A DNA stretch of 64,000 bases, from positions 99,501-163,500 of the forward strand of contig CAJQUW010012468.1 of assembly GCA_907163375.1 (NCBI GenBank), given 5' to 3'. How positions within the stretch are numbered: the stretch's first letter is position 1; every line of letters starts with the position of its first letter. Positions 1-12,800 of this stretch are shown piece by piece. The notes below the pieces were generated by a model, which was given only the letters and a program-made list of their open reading frames with translations, was not told the DNA's origin and searched no databases. Position numbers and translations under genes: made by a program. This DNA comes from Prostheceraeus crozeri (Eukaryota; Platyhelminthes; Polycladida; Euryleptidae).

Positions 1-375
1 TTCTATGTTTTATCTGATTAAGCGAAAAGTACTAAGCCCAGAGTCATAATTTTTGGCATGGAATGTCTTCAGGTCATTTCCTTTCATTTTCATGTACCCC
101 TGTCTATATAGCTAAACGCATTTTGATTTGGCGAGCCTCTTAATGTCGGCAAACACAAACATTTTGAGCAACTTTATCCACATTCAACCACATTCTCACA
201 TACATAGCTGATTAAATGCACGATAAAAGCACATGTACATCATAGGAAATGACCTGAAGACATTCCATGCCAAAAATTATGACTCTAGGATTAGTACTTT
301 TCGTTGAATCAGATAAAACATACAAAATTTCATTTTAGTCAAAAACTGCAATCCGCGTCCCATTGGATTTACATG
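1..375. repeat. fold-back dispersed repeat, copy A
   Basis: Bases 1-82 are the near-exact reverse complement of about 244-328, so the segment can fold into a hairpin with a loop of roughly 150 bases. A related but diverged copy lies at 38270-38680 and shares the outer arms, the central part and the right flank (for example the shared block near 345-370 and 38645-38670). Two diverged copies with conserved inverted arms indicate a non-autonomous mobile element of the fold-back or MITE kind. No coding capacity and no target duplication is visible; the left end may run off the window. The superfamily is not recognised. Confidence 0.6.
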
Positions 376-522
376 TGCTTTTCTTTGATCTTGTCTGACA
401 AGAAGAGGAACTCACTAGAACTCGCCAGACGTGCAGATTCGTAGTAGGCATAGGGTGTACATCATTCTGTGAAAGTCTCACTTTCGGCCTCGTTCCCTGC
501 AGAAACTCGTTCTGGCTGCCGG
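376..522. other. spacer, no feature seen
   Basis: Single-copy-looking sequence between two dispersed repeats. No gene or motif can be supported. Confidence 0.5.
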
Positions 523-775
523 ACTATTATCAACCGGATCACACAGCAAAGAGACACAGACGATGTCAAGTTCTACAGAGAAGTTTGTGAACGTTTTTTC
601 ATGCGCCTGCTGATTTTTTATAATGATCGGAGTGATCAACATTACTGAGAGAACCTTTGCGCAATCATCTGGATTATTCGAATTTGAAGCCATTGCAGCG
701 ATCGGAGAATTTTGACGAAATTCACAGGAACCCGCAAGCGACGAACGACTAATTTTCCTGTCTCTGTGAGGCATT
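523..775 (+). repeat. 250-base dispersed repeat, copy A (beside tRNA-like array 1)
   Basis: This block matches 59425-59695 on the same strand over its whole length with scattered differences and small indels; both contain the shared string tcaaccggatcacacagc near their start. One copy lies immediately upstream of the first tRNA-like array and the other 1.4 kb beyond the second array. Short open frames cross it on both strands but are not conserved between the copies, so I read it as non-coding repeat. Family unknown. Confidence 0.65.
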
Positions 776-818
776 GAAAATTGGAGATGCCTACTAACTT
801 CACTCGCTTCCCTGTACC

Positions 819-3800
819 GTCAGGGTGGCCTCGTAAAGAAGGTGCGAGCTCGCACCCACCGCAGACTTCAGTTCGATTCCTGTGTCAGGCGAGTGCGGTC
901 GGCGTGGCCTAGTGAAAAAGGTGCGAGCTCGTCTCCACCACGGACTTCGGCTGGATTCCTGGGTCAGGTGAGTGCGGTCGGCCTGGCCTAGTGAAGAAGG
1001 TGCTAGCTCGTCTCCAGCGCGGACTTCGGTTCGATTCCTGGTTCAAGCGAGTGCGGTCGGCGTGGCTTAGTGAAGAAGGTGCGAGCTCGTCTCCACCGCG
1101 GACTGCGGTTCGATTCCTGGATCAGGGGAGTGCGGTCGACGTGGCCTAGTGAAGAAGGTGCGAGCTCGTCTCCACCGCGGACTTCGGTTCGATTCCTGGG
1201 TCAGGCGAGTGCGGTCGGCGTGGCTTAGTGAAGAAGGTGCGTGCTCGTCTCCACCACGGACTTCGGTTCGATTCCTGGGTCAGGCCAGTGCGGTCGGCGT
1301 GGCCTAGTGAAGAAGGTGCGAGCTCGTCTCCACCGCGGACTTCGGTTCGAAGGGCGGTCGGCGTGGCCTAGTGAAGAAGGTACGAGCTCGTCTCCACCGC
1401 GGACTTCGGTTCGATTCCTGTGTCAGGTGAGTGCGGTCAGCGTGGCCTAGTGAAGAAGGTGCGAGCTCGTCTCCTCCGCGGACTTCGGTTCGATTCCTGG
1501 GTCAGGCGAGTGCGGTCGGTATGGCATAGTGAAGAAGGTGCAAGCTCGTCTCCACCGCGGACTTCTGTTCGATTCCTGGGTCAGGCGAGTGCGGTCGGTG
1601 TGGCCTAGTGAAGAAGGTACGAGCTCGTCTCCACCGCGGACAGCGGTTCGATTCCTGGGTCAGGTGAGTGCGGTCGGCGTGGCTTAGTGAAGAAGGTGCC
1701 AGATCGTCTCCACCGCGGACTTCGGTTCGATTCCTGGGTCAGGCGAGTGCGGTCAGCGTGGCTTAGTGAAGAAGGTGCGAGCTCGTCTCTACCACGGACT
1801 TCGGTTCGATTCCTGGGTCAGGCCAGTGCGGTCGGCGTGGCTTAGTGAAGAAGGTGCGAGCTCGTCTCCACCGCGGACTTCGGTTCGAAGGGCGGTCGGT
1901 GTGGCCTAGTGAAGAAGGTACGAGCTCGTCTCCACCGCGGACTTCGGTTCGATTCCTGGGTCAGGTGAGTGCGGTCAGCGTGGCCTAGTGAAGAAGGTGC
2001 GAGCTCGTCTCCATCGCGGACTTCGGCTGGATTCCTGGTTCAAGCGAGTGCGGTCGGGATGGCCTAGTGAAGAAGGTACGAGCTCGTCTCCACCGCGGAC
2101 TTCGGTTCGATTCCTGTGTCAGGAGAGTGCGGTCGGCGTGGCCTAGTAAAAAAGGTGCGAGCTCGTCTCCACCGCGGACTACGGTTCGATTCCTGGTTCA
2201 AGCGAGTGCGGTCGGCGTGGCTTAGTGAAGAAGGTGCAAGCTCGTCTACACCGCGGACTTCGCTCCGGTTCCTGGTTCAAGCGAGTGCGGTCGGCGTGGC
2301 TTAGTGAAGAAGGTGCAAGCTCGTCTCCACCGCGGACTTCGGTTCGATTCCTGGTTCAAGCGAGTGCGGTCGGCGTGGCCTAGTGAAGAAGGTGCGAGCT
2401 CGTCTCCACCGCGGACTACGGTTCGATTCCTGGTTCAAGCGAGTGCGGTCGGCGTGGCTTAGTGAAGAAGGTGCAAGCTCGTCTCCACCGCGGACTGCGG
2501 TTCGATTCCTGGATCAGGCGAGTGCGGTCAGCGTGGCCTAGTGAAGAAGGTGCGAGCTCGTCTCCACCGCGGACTTCGGCTCGATTCCTGGGTCAGGTGA
2601 GTGCGGTCGGCGTAGCCTAGTGAAGAAGGTGCCAGCTCGTCTCCACCGCCGACTTCGGTTCGATTCCTGGGTCAGGCGAGTGCGGTCAGCGTGGCCTAGT
2701 GAAGAAGGTGCGAGCTCGTCTCCACCGCGGACTTCGGTTCGATTCCTTGGTCAGGCGAGTGCGGTCGGCGTGGCCTAGTGAAGAAGGTACGAGCTCGTCT
2801 CCACCGCGGACTTCGGCTGGATTCCTGGATCAGGCGAGTGCGGTCGGCGTGGCCTAGTGAAGAAGGTGCGAGCTCGTCTCCACCGCGGACTTCGGTTCGA
2901 TTCCTGGATCAGGCGAGTGCGGTCGGCGTGGCCTAGTGAAGAAGGTACGAGCTCGTCTCCACCGCGGACTTCGGGTGGATTCCTGGGTCAGGTGAGTGCG
3001 GTCGGCCTGGCCTAGTGAAGAAGGTACGAGCTCGTCTCCACCGCGGACAGCGGTTCGATTCCTAGGTCAGGCGAGTGCGGTCGGTGTGGCCTAGTGAAGA
3101 AGGTACGAGCTCGTCTCCACCGCGGACTGCGGTTCGATTCCTGGGTCAGGTGAGTGCGGTCGGCCTGGCCTAGTGAAGAAGGTGCGAGCTCGTCTCTACC
3201 ACGGACTTCGGTTCGATTCCTGGTTCAAGCGAGTGCGGTCGGCGTGGCCTAGTGAAGAAGGTGCGAGCTCGTCTCCACCGCGGACTTGGGTTGGATTCCT
3301 AGGTCAGGCGAGTGCGGTCGGCGTGGCTTAGTGAAGAAGGTGCGAGCTCGTCTCTACCACGGACTTCGGTTCGATTCCTGGTTCAAGCGAGTGCGGTCGG
3401 CGTGGCCTAGTGAAGAAGGTGCGAGCTCGTCTCCACCGCGGACTTGGGTTGGATTCCTAGGTCAGGCGAGTGCGGTCAGCGTGGCCTAGTGAAGAAGGTG
3501 CGAGCTCGTCTCCACCACGGACTTCTGTTCGATTCCTGGGTCAGGCGAGTGCGGTCGGTGTGGCCTAGTGAAGAAGGTACGAGCTCGTCTACACCGCGGA
3601 CTTCGGCTGGATTCCTGGGTCAGGTGAGTGCGGTCGGCCTGGCCTAGTGAAGAAGGTGCTAGCTCGTCTCCAGCGCGGACTTCGGTTCGATTCCTGGGTC
3701 AGGTGAGTGCGGTCGGCGTGGCCTAGTGAAGAAGGTACGAGCTCGTCTCCACTGCGGACTTCGGTTCGATTCCTGGGTCAGGCGAGTGCGGTCGGTGTGT

Positions 3801-5765
3801 CATAGTGAAGAAGGTGCGAGCTCGTCTCCACTGCGGACTTCGGTTCGATTCCTGGGTCAGGCGAGTGCGCTCGGCGTGGCCTAGTGAAGAAGGTGCAAGC
3901 TCGTCTCCACCGCGGACTTCGGTTCGATTCCTGGGTCAGGCGAGTGCGCTCGGCGTGGCCTAGTGAAGAAGGTGCGAGCTCGTCTCCACCGCGGACTTCG
4001 GTTCGATTCCTGGATCAGGCGAGTGCGGTCGGCGTGGCCTAGTGAAGAAGGTGCGAGCTCGTCTCCACCGCGGACTTCGGTTCGATTCCTCGGTCAGGCG
4101 AGTGCGGTCAGCGTGGCTTAGTGAAGAAGGTACGAGCTCGTCTACACCGCGGACTTCGGCTGGATTCCTGTGTCAGGCGAGTGCGGTCGGCCTGGCCTAG
4201 TGAAGAAGGTGCGAGCTCGTCTCCAGCGCGGACTTCGGTTCGATTCCTGGTTCAAGCGAGTGCGGTCGGCGTGGCTTAGTGAAGAAGGTGCGAGCTCGTC
4301 TCCACCACGGACTTCGGTTCGATTCCTGGGTCAGGTAAGTGCGGTCGGCGTGGCCTAGTGAAGAAGGTGCGAGCTCGTCTCCACCGCGGACTTCGGTTCG
4401 ATTCCTGGGTCAGGCGAGTGCGGTCAGCGTGGCCTAGTGAAGAAGGTGCGTGCTCGTCTCCACCGCGGACTTCGGTTCGATTCCTGGGTCAGGCGAGTGC
4501 GGTCGGCGTGGCCTAGTGAAGAAGGTGCGAGCTCGTCTCCACCGCGGACTTCGGTTCGATTCCTGGGTCAGGTGATTGCGGTCGGCGTGGTCTAGTGAAG
4601 AAGGTGCGAGCTCGTCTCCACCGCGGACTTCGGTTCGATTCCTGGATCAGGCGAGTGCGGCCAGCGTGGCCTAGTGAAGAAGGTGCGAGCTCGTCTCCAC
4701 CGCGGACTTCGGTTCGATTCCTGGGTCAGGTGATTGCGGTCGGTGTGGCCTAGTGAAGAAGGTGCGAGCTCGTCTCCACCGCGGACTGCGGTTCGATTCC
4801 TGGGTCAGGCGAGTGCGGTCAGCGTGGCATAGTGAAGAAGGTACGAGCTCGTCTCCACCGCGGACTTCGGTTCGATTCCTGGGTCAGGCGAGTGCGGTCG
4901 GCGTGGCCTAGTGAAGAAGGTGCGAGCTCGTCTCCATCGCGGACTTCGGTTCGATTCCTGGTTCAAGCGAGTGCGGTCGGCGTGGCCTAGTGAAGAAGGT
5001 ACGAGCTCGTCTCCACCGCGGACTTCGGTTCGATTCCTGGATCAGGCGAGTGCGGCCAGCGTGGCCTAGTGACGAAGGTGCGAGCTCGTCTCCACCGCGG
5101 ACTTCGGTTCGATTCCTGGGTCAGGCGAGTGCGGTCGGCGTGGCCTGGTGAAGAAGGTACGAGCTCGTCTCCACCGCGGACTTCGGTTCGATTCCTGGAT
5201 CAGGCGAGTGCGGCCAGCGTGGCCTAGTGAAGAAGGTGCGAGCTCGTCTCCACCGCGGACTGCGGTTCGATTCCTGGGTCAGGCGAGTGCGGTCAGCGTG
5301 GCATAGTGAAGAAGGTACGAGCTCGTCTCCACCGCGGATTTCGCTCCGATTCCTGGGTCAGGCGAGTGCGGTCGGTGTGGCCTAGTGAAGAAGGTGCGAG
5401 CTCGTCTCCACCACGGACTTCGCTTCGATTCCTGGGTCAGGCGAGTGCGGTCGGCGTGGCCTAGTGAAGAAGGTGCGAGCTCGTCTCCACCGCGGACTTC
5501 GGCTGGATTCCTGGGTCAGGCGAGTGCGGCCAGCGTGGCCTAGTGACGAAGGTACGAGCTCGTCTCCACCGCGGACTTCAGTTCGATTCCTGGGTCAGGC
5601 GAGTGCGGTCGGCGTGGCCTAGTGAAGAAGGTGCGAGCTCGTCTCCACCGCGGACTTCGGTTCGATTCCTAGGTCACGCGAGTGCGGTCGGCGTGGCCTA
5701 GTGAAGAAGGTGCGAGCTCGTCTCCACCGCGGACTTCGGTTCGATTCCTTGGTCAGGCGAGTGCG
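819..5765 (+). repeat. tRNA-like tandem satellite, array 1 (79-bp unit, 63 copies)
   Basis: The array is a head-to-tail series of a 79-bp unit. Its length plus the two short units (64 bp each, ending near 1353 and 1891) fits 63 units exactly. Each unit carries tggcctagtgaagaagg, an A-box-like element matching the D-arm region of tRNA genes, and about 25 bases further on ggttcgattcc, an exact match to the tRNA T-arm B-box consensus. The order and distance are those of an internal Pol III promoter. The sequence resembles tRNA-Glu/Gly/Val-type genes around ctccaccgcgg and the T arm. A 4-bp D stem can be drawn, but the acceptor stem pairs only in part and the D loop lacks the usual GG, so a working tRNA is unlikely. 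Units differ by a few bases and show higher-order blocks. The unit is not a multiple of three, and short open frames across it (62-67 residues) are not taken as genes. Confidence 0.9.
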
Positions 5766-5784
5766 GCGGGGAATCAAAGGTGTC

Positions 5785-5788
5785 TTTT
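5785..5788 (+). terminator. candidate Pol III T4 terminator after array 1
   Basis: The first run of four T residues on the + strand after the last tRNA-like unit lies 20 bases beyond it. I saw no T4 within the array. T4 or longer is the usual Pol III stop signal. This is a chance-prone short motif, so its role depends on whether the array is transcribed at all. Confidence 0.3.
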
Positions 5789-6435
5789 ATTGACTTAATA
5801 GTTGGCGTTCTCGTTAGATCTTCAATGTGCTGCGACAGACCGTTGTCATTAACTTCCCATGTGCTCACTGAACGTTTATACGCATTTGAGGCTGTGTATA
5901 TGTTGTCTATGATCTATAATTAAGAGAAGTAAGAAGAAAAGGGAGGAATATGAGGGTTAAGATAACAAAAGAGGAAGAAATGGAGCGCATTGTATTCTGT
6001 GCCGTCTCCATACTAGAGCTGTGGTCAAAGTTTGAGTTATCCGTCACGAGAGCGAAACCCAATGACGAAAGAGTGGATGTACACCGATGAGAGAGGTTCG
6101 AAATGATTTATTAAGTTTATACATAAAATTTCGCATCCCTTTCTACCGTTAGCTCACAATCAATGAGTTCATGTTATCTGCGTTGTTTATAACAACCGAA
6201 TCCGGTGATTCTCAATCCTTTTAACTTTCTGTGTTAACTTTAAAGTTGAATCATCACATTTCGAATGATAGGAAATTCGGAGGGTGAATTAGTTGATCGA
6301 ATGTTTGCCACAAGTCCACTGCACCTTTTTCCAAGAAAATAATTTCAATAGTTTTGATAACTAAAGAAGAAGTACTTTCAGCTTGTCCTTGTAACGTTCA
6401 GTGCTCACTCTGTCTAAATCACTGAACACTTTGAG
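5789..6435. other. unique spacer between two satellites
   Basis: AT-rich, non-repetitive sequence separating the tRNA-like array from the purine satellite. I see no gene, RNA or element end in it. Confidence 0.5.
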
Positions 6436-6805
6436 AGAGGATAGCAACTGGGGGGATAAGAGAATGAAAAAAGAGGTGGAGAAGACAAGGAAGAAACAGA
6501 GGAAAGAGGAGAAGAAGGATGAGGAGGAGGGGGAGATATAGACGAAGAAGATAAGGAGAGAGAAAAAGAAGGAGATGAAGAAGCAAAGGAGAAAGGCGGA
6601 GGAGGAGGAGAGGAAGAGACAAAGAAGAAAGGAAGATGCAGAGCAGAAGCAAATAAGAGAACAGAATAAGGAAGAATCAGAGGAGAGAGCAGAGCCAGCA
6701 GAGGAGGAAGAAGCAGAGGAGAAAGGCGGAGGAGGAGGAGAGGAAGAGACAAAGAAGAAAGGAAGATGCAGAGCAGAAGCAAATAAGAGAACAGAATAAG
6801 GAAGA
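6436..6805 (+). repeat. purine-rich leader of the 152-bp satellite
   Basis: Irregular GA-rich sequence that passes into the regular array. It contains two diverged units with a period of about 131 bases (shared block at 6648 and 6779), which look like an older or degenerate edge of the satellite. Confidence 0.7.
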
Positions 6806-9800
6806 ATCAGAGGAGAGAGCAGAGCCAGCAGAGGAGGAAGAAGCAGAGGAGAGAGAGGAGAGCAAGCTGGAGGAAGAAGCAGCAAGAGACAAAGAAGAAA
6901 GGAAGAGCTGGCAGAGCAGAGGAGGAAGAAGCAAAGAAGAGAACAGAATAAGGAAGAATCAGAGGAGAGAGCAGAGCCAGCAGAGGAGGAAGAAGCAGAG
7001 GAGAGAGAGGAGAGTAAGCTGGAGGAAGAAGCAGCAAGAGACAAAGAAGAAAGGAAGAGCTGGCAGAGCAGAGGAGGAAGAAGCAAAGAAGAGAACAGAA
7101 TAAGGAAGAATCAGAGGAGAGAGCAGAGCCAGCAGAGGAGGAAGAAGCAGAGGAGAGAGAGGAGAGTAAGCTGGAGGAAGAAGCAGCAAGAGACAAAGAA
7201 GAAAGGAAGAGCTGGCAGAGCAGAGGAGGAAGAAGCAAAGAAGAGAACAGAATAAGGAAGAATCAGAGGAGAGAGCAGAGCCAGCAGAGGAGGAAGAAGC
7301 AGAGGAGAGAGAGGAGAGTAAGCTGGAGGAAGAAGCAGCAAGAGACAAAGAAGAAAGGAAGAGCTGGCAGAGCAGAGGAGGAAGAAGCAAAGAAGAGAAC
7401 AGAATAAGGAAGAATCAGAGGAGAGAGCAGAGCCAGCAGAGGAGGAAGAAGCAGAGGAGAGAGAGGAGAGTAAGCTGGAGGAAGAAGCAGCAAGAGACAA
7501 AGAAGAAAGGAAGAGCTGGCAGAGCAGAGGAGGAAGAAGCAAAGAAGAGAACAGAATAAGGAAGAATCAGAGGAGAGAGCAGAGCCAGCAGAGGAGGAAG
7601 AAGCAGAGGAGAGAGAGGAGAGTAAGCTGGAGGAAGAAGCAGCAAGAGACAAAGAAGAAAGGAAGAGCTGGCAGAGCAGAGGAGGAAGAAGCAAAGAAGA
7701 GAACAGAATAAGGAAGAATCAGAGGAGAGAGCAGAGCCAGCAGAGGAGGAAGAAGCAGAGGAGAGAGAGGAGAGTAAGCTGGAGGAAGAAGCAGCAAGAG
7801 ACAAAGAAGAAAGGAAGAGCTGGCAGAGCAGAGGAGGAAGAAGCAAAGAAGAGAACAGAATAAGGAAGAATCAGAGGAGAGAGCAGAGCCAGCAGAGGAG
7901 GAAGAAGCAGAGGAGAGAGAGGAGAGTAAGCTGGAGGAAGAAGCAGCAAGAGACAAAGAAGAAAGGAAGAGCTGGCAGAGCAGAGGAGGAAGAAGCAAAG
8001 AAGAGAACAGAATAAGGAAGAATCAGAGGAGAGAGCAGAGCCAGCAGAGGAGGAAGAAGCAGAGGAGAGAGAGGAGAGTAAGCTGGAGGAAGAAGCAGCA
8101 AGAGACAAAGAAGAAAGGAAGAGCTGGCAGAGCAGAGGAGGAAGAAGCAAAGAAGAGAACAGAATAAGGAAGAATCAGAGGAGAGAGCAGAGCCAGCAGA
8201 GGAGGAAGAAGCAGAGGAGAGAGAGGAGAGTAAGCTGGAGGAAGAAGCAGCAAGAGACAAAGAAGAAAGGAAGAGCTGGCAGAGCAGAGGAGGAAGAAGC
8301 AAAGAAGAGAACAGAATAAGGAAGAATCAGAGGAGAGAGCAGAGCCAGCAGAGGAGGAAGAAGCAGAGGAGAGAGAGGAGAGTAAGCTGGAGGAAGAAGC
8401 AGCAAGAGACAAAGAAGAAAGGAAGAGCTGGCAGAGCAGAGGAGGAAGAAGCAAAGAAGAGAACAGAATAAGGAAGAATCAGAGGAGAGAGCAGAGCCAG
8501 CAGAGGAGGAAGAAGCAGAGGAGAGAGAGGAGAGTAAGCTGGAGGAAGAAGCAGCAAGAGACAAAGAAGAAAGGAAGAGCTGGCAGAGCAGAGGAGGAAG
8601 AAGCAAAGAAGAGAACAGAATAAGGAAGAATCAGAGGAGAGAGCAGAGCCAGCAGAGGAGGAAGAAGCAGAGGAGAGAGAGGAGAGTAAGCTGGAGGAAG
8701 AAGCAGCAAGAGACAAAGAAGAAAGGAAGAGCTGGCAGAGCAGAGGAGGAAGAAGCAAAGAAGAGAACAGAATAAGGAAGAATCAGAGGAGAGAGCAGAG
8801 CCAGCAGAGGAGGAAGAAGCAGAGGAGAGAGAGGAGAGCAAGCTGGAGGAAGAAGCAGCAAGAGACAAAGAAGAAAGGAAGAGCTGGCAGAGCAGAGGAG
8901 GAAGAAGCAAAGAAGAGAACAGAATAAGGAAGAATCAGAGGAGAGAGCAGAGCCAGCAGAGGAGGAAGAAGCAGAGGAGAGAGAGGAGAGTAAGCTGGAG
9001 GAAGAAGCAGCAAGAGACAAAGAAGAAAGGAAGAGCTGGCAGAGCAGAGGAGGAAGAAGCAAAGAAGAGAACAGAATAAGGAAGAATCAGAGGAGAGAGC
9101 AGAGCCAGCAGAGGAGGAAGAAGCAGAGGAGAGAGAGGAGAGTAAGCTGGAGGAAGAAGCAGCAAGAGACAAAGAAGAAAGGAAGAGCTGGCAGAGCAGA
9201 GGAGGAAGAAGCAAAGAAGAGAACAGAATAAGGAAGAATCAGAGGAGAGAGCAGAGCCAGCAGAGGAGGAAGAAGCAGAGGAGAGAGAGGAGAGTAAGCT
9301 GGAGGAAGAAGCAGCAAGAGACAAAGAAGAAAGGAAGAGCTGGCAGAGCAGAGGAGGAAGAAGCAAAGAAGAGAACAGAATAAGGAAGAATCAGAGGAGA
9401 GAGCAGAGCCAGCAGAGGAGGAAGAAGCAGAGGAGAGAGAGGAGAGTAAGCTGGAGGAAGAAGCAGCAAGAGACAAAGAAGAAAGGAAGAGCTGGCAGAG
9501 CAGAGGAGGAAGAAGCAAAGAAGAGAACAGAATAAGGAAGAATCAGAGGAGAGAGCAGAGCCAGCAGAGGAGGAAGAAGCAGAGGAGAGAGAGGAGAGCA
9601 AGCTGGAGGAAGAAGCAGCAAGAGACAAAGAAGAAAGGAAGAGCTGGCAGAGCAGAGGAGGAAGAAGCAAAGAAGAGAACAGAATAAGGAAGAATCAGAG
9701 GAGAGAGCAGAGCCAGCAGAGGAGGAAGAAGCAGAGGAGAGAGAGGAGAGTAAGCTGGAGGAAGAAGCAGCAAGAGACAAAGAAGAAAGGAAGAGCTGGC

Positions 9801-12800
9801 AGAGCAGAGGAGGAAGAAGCAAAGAAGAGAACAGAATAAGGAAGAATCAGAGGAGAGAGCAGAGCCAGCAGAGGAGGAAGAAGCAGAGGAGAGAGAGGAG
9901 AGCAAGCTGGAGGAAGAAGCAGCAAGAGACAAAGAAGAAAGGAAGAGCTGGCAGAGCAGAGGAGGAAGAAGCAAAGAAGAGAACAGAATAAGGAAGAATC
10001 AGAGGAGAGAGCAGAGCCAGCAGAGGAGGAAGAAGCAGAGGAGAGAGAGGAGAGTAAGCTGGAGGAAGAAGCAGCAAGAGACAAAGAAGAAAGGAAGAGC
10101 TGGCAGAGCAGAGGAGGAAGAAGCAAAGAAGAGAACAGAATAAGGAAGAATCAGAGGAGAGAGCAGAGCCAGCAGAGGAGGAAGAAGCAGAGGAGAGAGA
10201 GGAGAGTAAGCTGGAGGAAGAAGCAGCAAGAGACAAAGAAGAAAGGAAGAGCTGGCAGAGCAGAGGAGGAAGAAGCAAAGAAGAGAACAGAATAAGGAAG
10301 AATCAGAGGAGAGAGCAGAGCCAGCAGAGGAGGAAGAAGCAGAGGAGAGAGAGGAGAGTAAGCTGGAGGAAGAAGCAGAGGAGAGAGAGGAGAGCAAGCG
10401 GAGAATGAAGCACAAGAGACAAAGAAGAAAGGAAGAGCTGGCAGAGCAGAGGAGGAAGAAGCAAAGAAGAGAACAGAATAAGGAAGAATCAGAGGAGAGA
10501 GCAGAGCCAGCAGAGGAGGAAGAAGCAGAGGAGAGAGAGGAGAGTAAGCTGGAGGAAGAAGCAGCAAGAGACAAAGAAGAAAGGAAGAGCTGGCAGAGCA
10601 GAGGAGGAAGAAGCAAAGAAGAGAACAGAATAAGGAAGAATCAGAGGAGAGAGCAGAGCCAGCAGAGGAGGAAGAAGCAGAGGAGAGAGAGGAGAGTAAG
10701 CTGGAGGAAGAAGCAGAGGAGAGAGAGGAGAGTAAGCTGGAGGAAGAAGCAGCAAGAGACAAAGAAGAAAGGAAGAGCTGGCAGAGCAGAGGAGGAAGAA
10801 GCAAAGAAGAGAACAGAATAAGGAAGAATCAGAGGAGAGAGCAGAGCCAGCAGAGGAGGAAGAAGCAGAGGAGAGAGAGGAGAGTAAGCTGGAGGAAGAA
10901 GCAGCAAGAGACAAAGAAGAAAGGAAGAGCTGGCAGAGCAGAGGAGGAAGAAGCAAAGAAGAGAACAGAATAAGGAAGAATCAGAGGAGAGAGCAGAGCC
11001 AGCAGAGGAGGAAGAAGCAGAGGAGAGAGAGGAGAGCAAGCTGGAGGAAGAAGCAGCAAGAGACAAAGAAGAAAGGAAGAGCTGGCAGAGCAGAGGAGGA
11101 AGAAGCAAAGAAGAGAACAGAATAAGGAAGAATCAGAGGAGAGAGCAGAGCCAGCAGAGGAGGAAGAAGCAGAGGAGAGAGAGGAGAGTAAGCTGGAGGA
11201 AGAAGCAGCAAGAGACAAAGAAGAAAGGAAGAGCTGGCAGAGCAGAGGAGGAAGAAGCAAAGAAGAGAACAGAATAAGGAAGAATCAGAGGAGAGAGCAG
11301 AGCCAGCAGAGGAGGAAGAAGCAGAGGAGAGAGAGGAGAGTAAGCTGGAGGAAGAAGCAGAGACAAAGAAAGAAAGAGCAAGAGACAAATAAGAAAGGAA
11401 GAGCTGGCAGAGCAGAGGAGGAAGAAGCAAAGAAGAGAACAGAATAAGGAAGAATCAGAGGAGAGAGCAGAGCCAGCAGAGGAGGAAGAAGCAGAGGAGA
11501 GAGAGGAGAGTAAGCTGGAGGAAGAAGCAGCAAGAGACAAAGAAGAAAGGAAGAGCTGGCAGAGCAGAGGAGGAAGAAGCAAAGAAGAGAACAGAATAAG
11601 GAAGAATCAGAGGAGAGAGCAGAGCCAGCAGAGGAGGAAGAAGCAGAGGAGAGAGAGGAGAGTAAGCTGGAGGAAGAAGCAGCAAGAGACAAAGAAGAAA
11701 GGAAGAGCTGGCAGAGCAGAGGAGGAAGAAGCAAAGAAGAGAACAGAATAAGGAAGAATCAGAGGAGAGAGCAGAGCCAGCAGAGGAGGAAGAAGCAGAG
11801 GAGAGAGAGGAGAGTAAGCTGGAGGAAGAAGCAGCAAGAGACAAAGAAGAAAGGAAGAGCTGGCAGAGCAGAGGAGGAAGAAGCAAAGAAGAGAACAGAA
11901 TAAGGAAGAATCAGAGGAGAGAGCAGAGCCAGCAGAGGAGGAAGAAGCAGAGGAGAGAGAGGAGAGTAAGCTGGAGGAAGAAGCAGCAAGAGACAAAGAA
12001 GAAAGGAAGAGCTGGCAGAGCAGAGGAGGAAGAAGCAAAGAAGAGAACAGAATAAGGAAGAATCAGAGGAGAGAGCAGAGCCAGCAGAGGAGGAAGAAGC
12101 AGAGGAGAGAGAGGAGAGTAAGCTGGAGGAAGAAGCAGCAAGAGACAAAGAAGAAAGGAAGAGCTGGCAGAGCAGAGGAGGAAGAAGCAAAGAAGAGAAC
12201 AGAATAAGGAAGAATCAGAGGAGAGAGCAGAGCCAGCAGAGGAGGAAGAAGCAGAGGAGAGAGAGGAGAGTAAGCTGGAGGAAGAAGCAGCAAGAGACAA
12301 AGAAGAAAGGAAGAGCTGGCAGAGCAGAGGAGGAAGAAGCAAAGAAGAGAACAGAATAAGGAAGAATCAGAGGAGAGAGCAGAGCCAGCAGAGGAGGAAG
12401 AAGCAGAGGAGAGAGAGGAGAGTAAGCTGGAGGAAGAAGCAGCAAGAGACAAAGAAGAAAGGAAGAGCTGGCAGAGCAGAGGAGGAAGAAGCAAAGAAGA
12501 GAACAGAATAAGGAAGAATCAGAGGAGAGAGCAGAGCCAGCAGAGGAGGAAGAAGCAGAGGAGAGAGAGGAGAGTAAGCTGGAGGAAGAAGCAGCAAGAG
12601 ACAAAGAAGAAAGGAAGAGCTGGCAGAGCAGAGGAGGAAGAAGCAAAGAAGAGAACAGAATAAGGAAGAATCAGAGGAGAGAGCAGAGCCAGCAGAGGAG
12701 GAAGAAGCAGAGGAGAGAGAGGAGAGTAAGCTGGAGGAAGAAGCAGCAAGAGACAAAGAAGAAAGGAAGAGCTGGCAGAGCAGAGGAGGAAGAAGCAAAG

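Noticed and set aside
1241-4358. Repeated 62-67 residue frames (SGECGRRGLVKKVRARL type) in the tRNA-like array
   Set aside because: Translation of a 79-bp tRNA-like satellite in passing frames. They end at unit variants and have no start-site consistency.
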